The notes: a model not told the origin generated them from the letters alone. A DNA stretch of 64,000 nucleotides from Halorubrum xinjiangense (GCF_900102375.1 NZ_FNBO01000011.1:52870-116869); one strand, 5' to 3'. Positions 53,801 to 62,490 are shown, numbered from the stretch's first letter. Made by a program: numbers and translations.

Positions 53801-54173
53801 TCAATTGCTTCGTGATGACGGGACGCTCGAACACCCGAGTAACGCCAGTGGCGGGGAACGTGCCATCGTCAACCTCGCGCTCCGAGCCGGCATCTACAAA
53901 CTCATCGCCGAGATGCGCGAGGGCGACAGCGGTCGTCTTCCGCCATTCATCCTCGATGAGCCGACGACGTTCCTCGATAAGGGCCACATCGGGCGTCTCG
54001 AACAGATGCTTGACAGCATCTCCGAGTGGGATGTGCCGCAAGTGATCGTCGTCTCCCATGACGAGCGACTCATTCAGGGCGCTGAACACGAGATTGAAGT
54101 CTCAATCGACGAAGACACGAACGCCAGTAGAGTTGACGTGCATCGAGGTGGACGCATCCCAGGTGACGAGTAA
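50865..54173 (+). CDS. rad50: DNA repair ATPase Rad50
   Basis: The 1102-residue SMC-like ATPase has Walker A GENGAGKT (residues 30-37) and Q-loop YVQQGEVDSLF (about 140). Two long, very acidic coiled-coil arms meet at the zinc hook CPKCGQDV (about 582). The C-terminal signature NASGGERAIVNLAL and Walker B/D-loop FILDEPTTFLD complete the ATPase head. It tethers DNA ends and controls Mre11. Coupled to mre11 by ATGA; nurA starts directly after the stop. Confidence 0.95.
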   Translation: MKVTDLDLQNIRSYEDESIAFPEGTMLVHGENGAGKTTLLMGIFGGLFLSNIRNVGSNDFNLDDIVRRGAREGEIVLTFEVAETPYTVTWSIDTEGQNSAELDSPALSEPISGIRDVSSEVVDVVGMDEDSFSRSVYVQQGEVDSLFDDDARAELIDDLLGLDRIDRYERRAKGASRAMGRIARDNEQSAENHRETIDDQFDHDIDGYEAVIAEKETEISEQQAEIEEIEEFLQELRDAKEDVEQRLENHDELQTELEEAEEEREELIEERATKQREIEEAETAIAEAEAEIDTCRDDIDEKQEALNQLDDPSTTEPIDSDLSTEERAEEALSAAQDAVETAQIEQTDREGTLDQAETERDRLIDERDALREEAEELEADLDHLLAEKEDIADDVEAAEEEVTAAVETRDAVTTEFLPDESCPDTITDETRETVDTRVEALTTEKNELSEERAAAEASLDAAETTREEAQAAVTDARDEIDQLSDDLAEAESELEDAREAKTEAENQFEEYLESLDADLDTVDLNVSGDTLQSLIDERIPEAKGEVQDAIETANTTVTELEARQTTLEEDREELQALDGVATCPKCGQDVDPSHVESELADIEAELTEVEAELAEAREERDALVDRRDALDECREDAIELRGFRDDTVEVKAERVSTLEDERESLQDDHSEAESDLADAEVKLESAESEVEDLETTIADVKSDIESLEAEIEDGKEVVATFETVEQRRQERNDLADELADLEAEQEELEAEIADTNAEIDEHDEQIEAQRDTVAEADAALEDAQQAVDTATEQRELVADVVDAYEAIAELETAIAGHQKDIGHAQDTIETLNEQIADVEEDIDEISDELGSIDVEAQREQLETATQKIEDREDTIEDLTAELDSLKEARTVLVNDLENLEYFRDQLALEEEKRKWAEERSDEFDRMIAVYRSTKADLREQYLAYINQYTNDIFSDIYKNSSYQQVRILEEGPDGTPYAIQLLRDDGTLEHPSNASGGERAIVNLALRAGIYKLIAEMREGDSGRLPPFILDEPTTFLDKGHIGRLEQMLDSISEWDVPQVIVVSHDERLIQGAEHEIEVSIDEDTNASRVDVHRGGRIPGDE

Positions 54174-55454
54174 ATGGACGAACGCGCTTTCGACGTGGTG
54201 CGACAACTCGCCGAACGCGTTGATGCTGGCATCCCGCGCGAAGTGGATGATCAGGCCGCACACGCCCGCGACCTGTTCGGCCTCCTCACCCATGACGGTG
54301 GAACGGTCGAACCGATCGGCGAGCCGGAGTACTTCAAAACGCGCAAGGCGGAGCTCGGGACGTGGACTGACGACCCGTGGACGGAACCGACATACGGCGT
54401 TGATGCCAGTACGACACGGCCGTTGGAATACAACAACGGACTCGTCGTCGACACAGCACACGCAAAACTCGGGGTGAGCGGCGCTGACAGCGATCGAAGT
54501 GCCGAACGACGAGGGACTGTGGTCACTGGGGTGTACCTCGAAGACGATGATGTGACGCTCCATCATGAACAGACCGAGCGCGGGAGTGTCAAAGGCGAGA
54601 TTATTCGCATTCCCGAGATGCGTCAGCGGGCGAACGTCACCTCGATTCTCACGTCCACCGTACAGCGGCTCGCAGAAGGGAAACACGCACGACGCTGTCT
54701 CGACGTGGTCGACGGGCCACTGTTCCTCGACGGCTCTGTGTACCCGCTCAGCGTCATCTATTGGACGCTGCTCGACCGTGCCGGACGAGGCGCACCGATC
54801 GGCAACTGGGATCTTCCCACTGACGTCATCGAGAACTACGTCGCAGTGGTCGATGCGTGTTTTGAACGCGATGTGCCCGTGTTGGGCGTCGTGAAGACCT
54901 CCTCAATGGGTGAGCTCACAGACTCACTCAGAACGAAGATCACACAACACGATCTCCGAGGCCCACATGGGACGCTTCACGACGTTCCTTGGCTCCGCGA
55001 CCACCAGTTCATCGGTGAAGTACTCCGTGATGACAGCCTCGACCACCTCACGTACACCTCCTGGTTCGTCCAAACTGACGTCGAACTCCGAGGCAACGCA
55101 TTCGATCTGCTGACAGCCGTGTCTGATGAGCTCAGCCACGGTCAACCGGATGCGTACCGGCGTGCGTTCGCGTATGTTCGCACACCAAAAACAGGGAACG
55201 TGTTCCGAATCGAGACGCCCGTACTGTTCCTCACTGACGACGAGCGTCGAGAGCAGATCCTCCTGAAAGCGCTCAAAGAAATTGCCCGTCAAAGCGACGT
55301 GCCGCGAGCCGTCGCGCGCGCCGACCGCATCGCACGCATCAGTCCCGACAACCGCGAAACGATCCGCGACGCGCTCCAAACGGTCGAGTCGGCGTTCGAC
55401 TACAACCGCGACGGTCGTTGGAGCCACCTCGAAGATTCCCGAAGCTATGAGTGA
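54174..55454 (+). CDS. nurA: NurA-domain 5'-3' nuclease
   Basis: The 426-residue protein has the NurA active-site blocks: YGVDASTTRPL (about 75-85, first metal Asp) and GPLFLDGSVYPLSVIY (about 180-195, second metal Asp). The C-terminal FRIETP and acidic helices follow. With HerA it resects 5' ends after Mre11-Rad50. Its ATG is the first codon after the rad50 stop, and it overlaps herA by eight bases, so the whole operon is coupled. Confidence 0.88.
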   Translation: MDERAFDVVRQLAERVDAGIPREVDDQAAHARDLFGLLTHDGGTVEPIGEPEYFKTRKAELGTWTDDPWTEPTYGVDASTTRPLEYNNGLVVDTAHAKLGVSGADSDRSAERRGTVVTGVYLEDDDVTLHHEQTERGSVKGEIIRIPEMRQRANVTSILTSTVQRLAEGKHARRCLDVVDGPLFLDGSVYPLSVIYWTLLDRAGRGAPIGNWDLPTDVIENYVAVVDACFERDVPVLGVVKTSSMGELTDSLRTKITQHDLRGPHGTLHDVPWLRDHQFIGEVLRDDSLDHLTYTSWFVQTDVELRGNAFDLLTAVSDELSHGQPDAYRRAFAYVRTPKTGNVFRIETPVLFLTDDERREQILLKALKEIARQSDVPRAVARADRIARISPDNRETIRDALQTVESAFDYNRDGRWSHLEDSRSYE

Positions 55455-57330
55455 CAACATCGACGACATTCTCAACAACGACCCGGTCGCAGACGACTCC
55501 GAAGAGTCCGAACAGACACCAACCGACGAATCGGGTGTGACGGACACCGAGCCTGACGGTACTGAAGTGCCGGAGCGAACGGTCCCGAGTGGCGCGTCCA
55601 CACCCGCTGATGACGAACTCGGCCACGTCCTCGCAAGTGAGGAGATCCACGTCAGCAGACGGGACTATCAGGTGAACGCGTTTATTCGAACGGGCGCGAG
55701 AGAGGGAATTCGCCTGGGCGATTACGTACAGATTCCATACCCGGACGAGGGTAGCGAGCTGTTCGCAGTAACCGATTCGCTGCGCTACGAGCCGTACACC
55801 GATCTCGACGACAAATCCGACGCTCACAACCAGATCAGCGCGCATGTTGAACTCGACGAGTCAGAGTATGTCCAAGTCGCAGAATTAGAACCGCTAGCGA
55901 TTCTCAAGAACGTGGGGTCGGATGACATTGAGAGCGGCATTGTCAATCGAATTCCGAAGCCAAACTCCCCAGCACGGCTTGCTCGTGACGAAGACTGCCT
56001 CCGAACCGGGCTGAACATTCCGGGCGAGGGGATCTTCACCGGGTGGCTCTCTGTGGGTGGCGAGCCGATGACGGTGAACAACGAGAACTTCCCATACTAC
56101 CTCAGCAACCCCGGGATCGATCGGGAGACGGGGGCGGTTGAAGATGGTGAGCCTGCCGTGTTCAGACACGCTCTCGTTGCGGGATCGACCGGGAAGGGGA
56201 AGACCCACTTCACGAAGAACGTCTTGCGACAGTTCGTCTCTGAGAAGCGCTATCCAATTCGCCACCACGACACAGGTGAAGAGGAACAGCGCCGGCTCAA
56301 TCTCGTTATCATCGACCCCGAAAACGAGTACTGGGAGATGCGCGAGGACAACGACGCCGTCGTGGACAATGACGCGGTACAGCAGGAACTTCGCCGGCAC
56401 AACATCAAGCACGGTGGCGTCGACGACCTGAATGTGTTCGTCCCGCAGGTTGCCGGCACGAATGCGCCTTCGACGATGGAGAGCCGTGAGCTCTCGATTC
56501 CCTTTGAGATCGTCCGTGGTCGGCCAGAAATGCTGATGCCGTACACGCCGACCGAGGTTACGCGTGGCGCAATCGAAGACTGCATCAACGCATACTTTTC
56601 GTGTTTCGATTCGCAGGGCGGCTACCCGGATCGCTCTGTGAACCGCCCGAAGTACGCTGATTTCCTCGAGTTCCTTGAGGAGCACGATGACGACGAGAGC
56701 CGGCTACGCGAGGAGAACAACATTGCTGGGGGAACGTGGAGCGCAGTGAACCGGCGTGTTGACCGTGACACGTTCCGACAGGTATTCGATCAGGGAACAG
56801 CGTTCCTTCCGGACATCTCCGATACGGTGTTCCGCGAAGGGCAGGTGACGGTGATCCCAACGAGTCACCTCAACGGCGGGAAAGAGAGCCTCACTGTACT
56901 GTCGATCCTCTCGTACATCATCGAGAACAAAATCGATGATTATCAGGTCGACCCGGCGGTCCGTGACACGCCGATGCTCGTCGCGGTTGACGAGGCGCAC
57001 AATTACTTAGCGAGTGCGAGCAGTCTCCGCGAAGAATACATTCTCCGACGGGCGCGCGTCGCCGTCAAGCAGGGCCGGAAATACAAGCTTGGACTGTGTC
57101 TCATCACACAGAACCCAGATGACGTCGATGACGACGTAATCAAGCAAATCAATACGAACATCTTCCTCGGCCTGAAGGCGGAGGTCGTCGATGACGTGCC
57201 CTCGATCCCTTCCGAGTTCAAGAAAGATCTTCCGAACTTCGGCAAAGGACAAGCCGTCGTGAAAGCACCGGATGTAGAGGCCGTTGAAGTGAAAGGCCTC
57301 CCATACTGCGTCACCAGACACGGTAACTGA
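55447..57330 (+). CDS. herA: HerA-type DNA translocase
   Basis: The 627-residue ATPase has an acidic disordered N-terminus (1-60) and a HAS-barrel-like domain (about 60-150, REGIRLGDYVQIPYPDEG). Walker A GSTGKGKT is at 246-253, Walker B is in LVIIDPENEYWEM, and VAVDEAHNYLASA and LCLITQNPDDVDDDV follow. It forms a hexameric ring that feeds DNA to NurA. The start at 55447 overlaps the nurA end; an upstream in-frame start at 55282 lies within nurA. A fragment of queC follows only five bases after its stop. Confidence 0.92.
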   Translation: MSDNIDDILNNDPVADDSEESEQTPTDESGVTDTEPDGTEVPERTVPSGASTPADDELGHVLASEEIHVSRRDYQVNAFIRTGAREGIRLGDYVQIPYPDEGSELFAVTDSLRYEPYTDLDDKSDAHNQISAHVELDESEYVQVAELEPLAILKNVGSDDIESGIVNRIPKPNSPARLARDEDCLRTGLNIPGEGIFTGWLSVGGEPMTVNNENFPYYLSNPGIDRETGAVEDGEPAVFRHALVAGSTGKGKTHFTKNVLRQFVSEKRYPIRHHDTGEEEQRRLNLVIIDPENEYWEMREDNDAVVDNDAVQQELRRHNIKHGGVDDLNVFVPQVAGTNAPSTMESRELSIPFEIVRGRPEMLMPYTPTEVTRGAIEDCINAYFSCFDSQGGYPDRSVNRPKYADFLEFLEEHDDDESRLREENNIAGGTWSAVNRRVDRDTFRQVFDQGTAFLPDISDTVFREGQVTVIPTSHLNGGKESLTVLSILSYIIENKIDDYQVDPAVRDTPMLVAVDEAHNYLASASSLREEYILRRARVAVKQGRKYKLGLCLITQNPDDVDDDVIKQINTNIFLGLKAEVVDDVPSIPSEFKKDLPNFGKGQAVVKAPDVEAVEVKGLPYCVTRHGN

Positions 57331-57335
57331 TGATT

Positions 57336-57440
57336 CCGGCGTGTGGGACGTGCGATGCCTGTGCGTTCCGGCTTGAGGCGTTTCGGAATGCTGGGTCACA
57401 CGATCCGGTCGGGTATGCTGAGCGGCCGGAGTTCTCGTAA
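57336..57440 (+). pseudogene. queC 3' fragment, right copy of the direct repeat
   Basis: The 105 bases encode the last 34 residues of QueC (ACGTCDACAFRLEAFRNAGS, HDPVGYAERPEFS) with a proper stop. They are about 90% identical to the end of the intact queC at 41949-42053. There is no start or upstream part; herA ends five bases before. It is either a remnant of a second queC or an attachment-type duplication. Confidence 0.85.
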
Positions 57441-57462
57441 CATCTCCCCTCTGCTGAATGGG

Positions 57463-57816
57463 TTAGAACTCGTCCTGTAATTTGTCCATCTTACATTGGA
57501 CACAGAGGTCATCGAAAAAGCAGGAGATGTTATCGTACGGGCAGTCGCGGTCCTCAACGTTGACTGATAGGCGACGCTTTTCGTTTTTCCAAATCGACTC
57601 CCAGACGTCGATGTCCATGTCGGCTGAGCTGAAGACCACTTCTTGCTCTCGGTCGATGATTTTCGCGGTGGTGACTTCGTGTTGATGTTCCTTGACGAGT
57701 GTTATCGCCTCCGTGTAGGATGAACACGGGATCACTCGTGTACCGGCATGGTCATCAAGGAGTTTCACTCTGATTCGCCCGTCATACTCCTCGGTGGGCT
57801 CTATGTAATTTGTCAT
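57463..57816 (-). CDS. Hypothetical protein with C-terminal Cys cluster
   Basis: The 117-residue protein has an N-terminal beta-rich part (DGRIRVKLLDDHAGTRVIPC, VTTAKIIDREQEVVFSSA). Its C-terminus carries four Cys in CPYDNISCFFDDLCVQC, likely a zinc site. I do not recognise the family. It lies just past the queC fragment and in the opposite orientation to herA. Confidence 0.6.
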   Translation of the reverse strand: MTNYIEPTEEYDGRIRVKLLDDHAGTRVIPCSSYTEAITLVKEHQHEVTTAKIIDREQEVVFSSADMDIDVWESIWKNEKRRLSVNVEDRDCPYDNISCFFDDLCVQCKMDKLQDEF

Positions 57817-57984
57817 GGCGCGTGAATTCTCAAACCCCACGCAAAAGCATTCGTGTCTGGGTCCTTACCGGTCACATCAACCTCCTCTCGAAGGGTTCGA
57901 CTGCTTTTGTGGAGGGCAACGTCAAAGCCAACGAATAATCGGAAAGCACTCACAGCCGAGAGAGGGCTCGATCCTAACAGTGTG

Positions 57985-59376
57985 TCAGGCGTCATCAGCG
58001 ATGTAGATGAGCGTCTGTACGTCGATCATTGACGCATCACCAGCATGGGCATCGATTTTTCGCATGAGCTCGCGGCACGCCACGGCAACTTCGTGATATT
58101 GGCGAGCGTTGAATCCGGTGTCAAGGCCATCAAGCGTTGAGTACGCCGCGAAGAAGTGATCCATACGTCGGTACTGAAACGTGATGTGTCGATCCGGGTA
58201 CGCGTACATGAGAAGTGCCGTCGCAGCACGGAGCAGTGATCCGGGACTCCGGTCGTTGTCGGCTCGCGTGGTGAGGTGATGGAAGAACTCGTAGAACTCG
58301 TTGAGCCTATCGACAATTGGGAGGTCTTCATTGTAGAGATCGCTGAGCACGGCGGCGGCGTCCTCTGGCTTGTCGTGGCAGTGCGCGACGATGTCCTGCC
58401 AGGTCAGTCGGTGGAACTGTCCACCCATCATTTTCGCTGGCACGTTCGACACCGCGTCGAACTCCGCATCAGGTTCTTCTATCGCTGCGAAGAACTGCGG
58501 GATCTCTGTTGGAGACAATTCTGTGAGGTCAAATTGGGCACGAATTACGTCCTCGAAATATTTTGCGAACTGCCATTTCCACGATTCGATGTGTGTACCG
58601 CCCCAGTGGGCGGTTTCGAGGTCATCGTACGCGCCCGAGTCACGAGCATCTACGTGCGACTCGATCAGCGCATCGACGCCATCCCATTCGATTGGGTCCG
58701 CACTGCTGGTGTGGACTCGATGCCCAACGAGCGGCCGGAACAGTGCCGCGTACGGCCCGGTGAGCTGGGCGTTGATCGTGTCGCGGTCAGCGGTCTGTAC
58801 GAGTTTGAAAAACTCGTCAATTTCCGCGTATAGCGGCACTTCGTATGAGGTTCCGGCAGTGGCGTGTCCGACAATCGACTCGTAGTCTTCAGCAAACTCC
58901 GTAATCGCGGTTACAACAGCGTCAGGCGTCCCGACATTGTCGTATCCTAGTGAACGGAGCACGGTTTGTGCTTCGAGCGTCGGTATGGGGTGGGATCCAC
59001 CTTGGAGCCGGGCGTATAGTTCGTGGATGCCCCACCCAGGGTCGGACCCAGCGAGTCGATCAAGCCACATCGGGTCGAACGTATCAGCGTCAGCCATCTC
59101 AGCGCAAACATCGTGTAGTGAGTCAACCGCCGAATCAGGACCGAGGAGGACAGCAGCACTCGGAGCCCAATAACTCGCCAGCGTGTCGGCGTTCCATAGG
59201 CCACGAAACGTCTCCGGAGACGGATGGGCGAGAAACGCCTCATGCTGCTTCTCACATACATGCGTTCGGTTCGTCTCAGTAAAATCGACGCCGGGGCCAA
59301 TAGGGCTCTCCGACACCAGTTCCCGCCACGCAGTGAGTGCTGGGGTCAAGGAGTGGCTGAGTGTAGAACGAGTCAT
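57985..59376 (-). CDS. Hypothetical helical protein, paralogue of the gene at 45528
   Basis: The 463-residue acidic protein shares several blocks, in order, with the protein at 45528-46892 (for example SIVGHATAGTSYEVPLYAEIDEFFKLV and AATALLMYAYPDRHITFQYRRMDHFFAAY). It has higher GC and more Asp/Glu than its relative. The two copies lie on opposite sides and opposite strands around the mre11-herA operon. Role unknown; a McrB-associated or defence function is a guess from the shared YP-type block. Confidence 0.65.
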   Translation of the reverse strand: MTRSTLSHSLTPALTAWRELVSESPIGPGVDFTETNRTHVCEKQHEAFLAHPSPETFRGLWNADTLASYWAPSAAVLLGPDSAVDSLHDVCAEMADADTFDPMWLDRLAGSDPGWGIHELYARLQGGSHPIPTLEAQTVLRSLGYDNVGTPDAVVTAITEFAEDYESIVGHATAGTSYEVPLYAEIDEFFKLVQTADRDTINAQLTGPYAALFRPLVGHRVHTSSADPIEWDGVDALIESHVDARDSGAYDDLETAHWGGTHIESWKWQFAKYFEDVIRAQFDLTELSPTEIPQFFAAIEEPDAEFDAVSNVPAKMMGGQFHRLTWQDIVAHCHDKPEDAAAVLSDLYNEDLPIVDRLNEFYEFFHHLTTRADNDRSPGSLLRAATALLMYAYPDRHITFQYRRMDHFFAAYSTLDGLDTGFNARQYHEVAVACRELMRKIDAHAGDASMIDVQTLIYIADDA

Positions 59377-59767
59377 ACGTTGTCTCGTGACTATAGTGGG
59401 TTATACACCAGGGGTTAGGAGACAAGTGAACAATTCACTTCTCTCATCTGTGATGTGGTGGTTGCTCTGTGCGTAACCTTGCGTTCAGACCGACCAGCAA
59501 CAGTGTGCCTGTCGTCCTACGTGTATTGTGATGAGGGAGAGTTCAAAAGTAGGGGACGACGAGGGTTTATAAGCATGAAATTTATAGTCGTAGCTATGCG
59601 ACGCCCGAGAAAACTCATGCATCTGTATTCTGACGATGCTTAGGAATCTCTGGCAAGCTCACCCGATACCCAAAATCCTGGTATCATAGTCCTTTGGTGA
59701 CGCGGGGCCAGCGCGTCATCGGACGTCGCGTGTTTGCGGTGCAGACAGCGGTTAGCACGCGATACCA
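59377..59767. other. Divergent intergenic region with two hairpins
   Basis: No clear gene lies here. Two perfect stems occur: GATACC/GGTATC (59665-59670 with 59680-59685) and TGACGCG/CGCGTCA (59698-59704 with 59712-59718). A 22-codon frame from an ATG at 59575 follows a TTTATAAG box by only a few bases and is not convincing. Confidence 0.5.
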
Positions 59768-60499
59768 ATGACGCGACCACACACATCAATCGACGACAGT
59801 GGTGACCAGAGCGATGAATATAGCAGCCGCTTCGAAACAATTGAAGCCAAGGCCAGAGAGGCTCTCAAACACGATGACCCGACGACGGATTGTGACGTTA
59901 CGGTTCATGCTCACAACCGAGATTATGACTCAGATCGGAACGTAACTAATCACGTCATCAGAACTGGTGACGGGTGGATTGCCGCTCGAACGTGGTCTGA
60001 AGCTGGTGGCGAAGCTGGGCTCACAGTCACAGATTACGGCGAAACCCTTGAGACTGAAGTCTTGGAACTGGCCGAGGATCGTGTCGCTGAACGGATCACT
60101 CATGGAGCACTTGACGCGATTGACTGCCATGAAACGGTCGGGCGACCTGTGAAACCGTTCACTACCCTGGTTCGGCATGACTCGGATGTCGCGGACGATC
60201 TCATAACAGCGTGGGAAACCGCAGCGGACCACGTCATCAGGGAACAACTTTACGAAGGGCTTGCTGGGTGGACCGGACGCACTGCGTGGACCGAATTTGG
60301 AGAGGAAGCTATCTATCTTCAGGCAGAACAGGTAGCGACGCAGTTCATCGACGAGCACGTCCACAACGACGTTAATGAAGACGTGGAGACGACAGTTCGG
60401 GACATCTGTAGGGAAGCATTGTACGACGTGGTCGCCGAACACCGTGACCGTCAAACCCCATTTATGCAATACGCAGCGGAGGTGACACTCACAGAGTAA
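59768..60499 (+). CDS. Hypothetical acidic protein
   Basis: The 243-residue protein is rich in Asp, Glu, Thr and His. It has an early NRDYDSDRNVTNHVIRTGDGWIAARTW block, predicted beta, and then long helices (LELAEDRVAERITHGALDAI; VATQFIDEHVHNDVN). Composition is fully halophile-like, so it is probably expressed. I do not recognise the family. Confidence 0.6.
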   Translation: MTRPHTSIDDSGDQSDEYSSRFETIEAKAREALKHDDPTTDCDVTVHAHNRDYDSDRNVTNHVIRTGDGWIAARTWSEAGGEAGLTVTDYGETLETEVLELAEDRVAERITHGALDAIDCHETVGRPVKPFTTLVRHDSDVADDLITAWETAADHVIREQLYEGLAGWTGRTAWTEFGEEAIYLQAEQVATQFIDEHVHNDVNEDVETTVRDICREALYDVVAEHRDRQTPFMQYAAEVTLTE

Positions 60500-60621
60500 C
60501 CTCCTAGACGATTCGATTTGACAGCACCCTATGTTCTGATCGGGCACTGTGTGTCAGTATTACGCTGATTGATCTAGTAAGGTGGACGGTGCCCCGTGAC
60601 GGAAAAATAGCGAGCTATCGA

Positions 60622-61380
60622 CTACCTGAGTCTGTAATAGTACACCAGAACACCGAGAGCGACGCCCCCTGTTATCAACCGACGGGACCAGTACACGGAG
60701 AGGATGTCCCACATATGGAGATAGGGAACGGCGAGAGCGAAGGTCCCGATCAGAAAGGCGGCACCGATATCCCAAGCAGCGAAGCCGTTACCGCTCTGCT
60801 CCGGGGGTCTAATCGTATTGTGTACGAGGACTCCCGAGACCAATAACACCAGTAAGGAACTACTGATCACCAGCGGGAGGCCTGCCAGATTCCACCCGTC
60901 TGCGTGCCCCAGAGCCCCCGTTTGAAGAACATATGCTTCTCCCTCGTCTTCGACCACGGTATATAGCTCGCTTTCATCAACGTTGTGCCCCACGGCACCG
61001 TACTGAAATTCGTCGGGGACATCGGACTCGTAGTACTCATCGCAGGTAAGTGTCCACTCATGGCAGAGAACTATCGTGAATGAGTCGTCCGCAGCAGACC
61101 GTGTCTTGTCGAACACCTCCTTGGCAACCGGAGACAGTTCATTATATTGGTAGACGCTCGTTTCGTCCGTAACCGCAGAGTGTTCAATCGATTCAATATC
61201 GTTAGCTCGTTCGACTATCTGATTATCGTAGTATCCGTCAAGCCCCGTATCGCTGTACGGCGATGAAATGGCTCCTGGGTAAGAGAAGATGAGACCGATG
61301 AGGGCCAACGCCATGGCGATCCGAATCAGACTGCGGACAGTCAAGCGATTCGATTCCTCAATGGAGGGCGGAATATTCAT
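60622..61380 (-). CDS. Membrane protein with an extracellular domain
   Basis: The 252-residue protein has one N-terminal helix (IRIAMALALIGLIFSYPGAI), then an outside domain of about 120 residues with two Cys (VLCHEWTLTCDEYY, possible disulfide). Three C-terminal helices follow (NLAGLPLVISSSLLVLLVSGVLV and two more). I do not recognise the family with certainty. It lies inside a possible IS5-type unit whose right end is at 61495-61544. A longer start at 61422 adds 14 residues. Confidence 0.65.
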   Translation of the reverse strand: MNIPPSIEESNRLTVRSLIRIAMALALIGLIFSYPGAISSPYSDTGLDGYYDNQIVERANDIESIEHSAVTDETSVYQYNELSPVAKEVFDKTRSAADDSFTIVLCHEWTLTCDEYYESDVPDEFQYGAVGHNVDESELYTVVEDEGEAYVLQTGALGHADGWNLAGLPLVISSSLLVLLVSGVLVHNTIRPPEQSGNGFAAWDIGAAFLIGTFALAVPYLHMWDILSVYWSRRLITGGVALGVLVYYYRLR

Positions 61381-61494
61381 CGCCGTATATCCTCCCCTCA
61401 GTCGGTGAATATCTTCTGGCACTCCGCGTTACCATACAAGACGCCATCTGAAACTGGTGGCAACCACAGCGATCAGTTCGCACCCTTCACCCAA

Positions 61495-61544
61495 CGGCTG
61501 TTTAAGACGATAATATATCTGAAGAATAGGATTTCAACAAAGGC
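61495..61544 (+). repeat. IS5-type right end
   Basis: CGGCTGTTTAAGACGATAAT, followed by ATCTGAAGAATAGGATTTCAACAAAGGC, matches the right-end block at 5391, 9678 and 63950. A possible decayed left end lies near 60520-60560 (CTATGTTCTGATCGG), which would make a cassette around the membrane protein gene, but this is weak. Confidence 0.6.
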
Positions 61545-61552
61545 GCTTCAGA

Positions 61553-61966
61553 CTACTCGTAGTAACTGACGCGCTCGATAACTTCCGCGAAGGCGACATT
61601 CTCGCGTACATCGGTAATCTCGATAGTAACACGCTCGGTCTGTTTAGTGTCGGGAACAATAATGACGAACCCGCGCTCAACACGGGTGATACCATCGCCT
61701 TGGTCGCCAATGTCTTCGATTTCGACGGTACGTTGTTCGCCCTCCTCAACAGGAGGCGTCTGTGGCGCTTGCTCGGGCTCCGGAGTAGCGTCAGTGTTGT
61801 TTGCCTCGTTGGTCGCAGGTGCCGGGAGAACAGCCACACGGTACGTCTCGTCTGCCTGTAGCCCCCCAAGACGGAGCTCTTGATCCGGTACCTCTACCAC
61901 ATATGACCCATCATGCTCTTCGACCTTTCCCGAGAACAGACACTGAAGTTCCTCTGAAATCTCCAT
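61553..61966 (-). CDS. TRAM-domain protein
   Basis: The 137-residue protein ends with a TRAM domain (about 76-135): TVEIEDIGDQGDGITRVERGFVIIVPDTKQTERVTIEITDVRENVAFAEVIE. TRAM domains are beta-barrel RNA-binding modules; in archaea small TRAM proteins act as RNA chaperones. The N-terminal 50 residues form another small domain, joined by a Pro/Glu/Thr linker. The 3' end lies nine bases from an IS-type right end. Confidence 0.88.
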   Translation of the reverse strand: MEISEELQCLFSGKVEEHDGSYVVEVPDQELRLGGLQADETYRVAVLPAPATNEANNTDATPEPEQAPQTPPVEEGEQRTVEIEDIGDQGDGITRVERGFVIIVPDTKQTERVTIEITDVRENVAFAEVIERVSYYE

Positions 61967-62021
61967 TTGAATACCTTACACTGTAGACGCGATGAAGAGC
62001 ACTTTATTCTGCTGTCTGCGA

Positions 62022-62174
62022 CTACCCCGGGGCTACAACGTCCTCACACGTCGGACACTCGGTCCACACGCCCTCGGTGCCGTCGTTTTTCTCGTACTCA
62101 ACAAGAATCCACGCTTCCGAGATCTCCGCACCACATTCCGGGCACCGACCGAGGGAGGATTCGTCAGCGTTCAT
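62022..62174 (-). CDS. Small zinc-ribbon protein
   Basis: The 50-residue protein has two CxxC knuckles: GRCPECGAEIS (residues 8-18) and TECPTCEDVV (about 38-47). Between them, AWILVEYEKNDGTEGVW forms a beta hairpin. Small two-knuckle zinc proteins of this type are abundant in haloarchaea. The start at 62174 was preferred; a longer frame from 62288 begins with non-halophilic sequence. Confidence 0.75.
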   Translation of the reverse strand: MNADESSLGRCPECGAEISEAWILVEYEKNDGTEGVWTECPTCEDVVAPG

Positions 62175-62334
62175 GGAAAGGGGGGAAGGAGCGTGTGACA
62201 GCGTTCCTTCCAAATGAATTTCACTCGGGAGAGAACCTAAGCCTTTGGCGGCTTTGCGGGTCGAACGCACCGAATTTTCGGGGAACACAGATCACCAGTA
62301 GCATTAACTCACAGCCACCAAAACGTTGGAACCT

Positions 62335-62490
62335 ATGAGTGTCCGCACAGTACTTACTCGGCTACTGCCTGGTGACGGGACAGAGGTAGTCGGGGAGTGC
62401 CGCCAGTGCGGTGAGAATCTTGCGTCGGGCGTAGATGAGTGTCCCAACTGTGGATCAGATGAGATAGAGCGCTTTCAGATTTCAGAGTAG
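62335..62490 (+). CDS. Very small zinc-ribbon protein
   Basis: This 51-residue frame encodes MSVRTVLTRLLPGDGTEVVG, then ECRQCGENLASGVDECPNCG and an acidic tail. It has two CxxCG knuckles 13 residues apart, typical of a zinc ribbon. Codon use and acidic composition support a real gene. It is divergent from the other small zinc protein. Confidence 0.75.
   Translation: MSVRTVLTRLLPGDGTEVVGECRQCGENLASGVDECPNCGSDEIERFQISE

Noticed and set aside
59575..59643. 22-codon frame with MKFIVVAMRRPRK
   Set aside because: It is too short and basic, and its TATA-like box is only a few bases upstream, too close for a promoter.
60505..60565. Left end of a cassette around the membrane protein gene at 60622
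   Set aside because: Only CTATGTTCTGATCGG resembles the subterminal block; the terminal GGCTCTGTTGAAATCCT itself is not recognisable.
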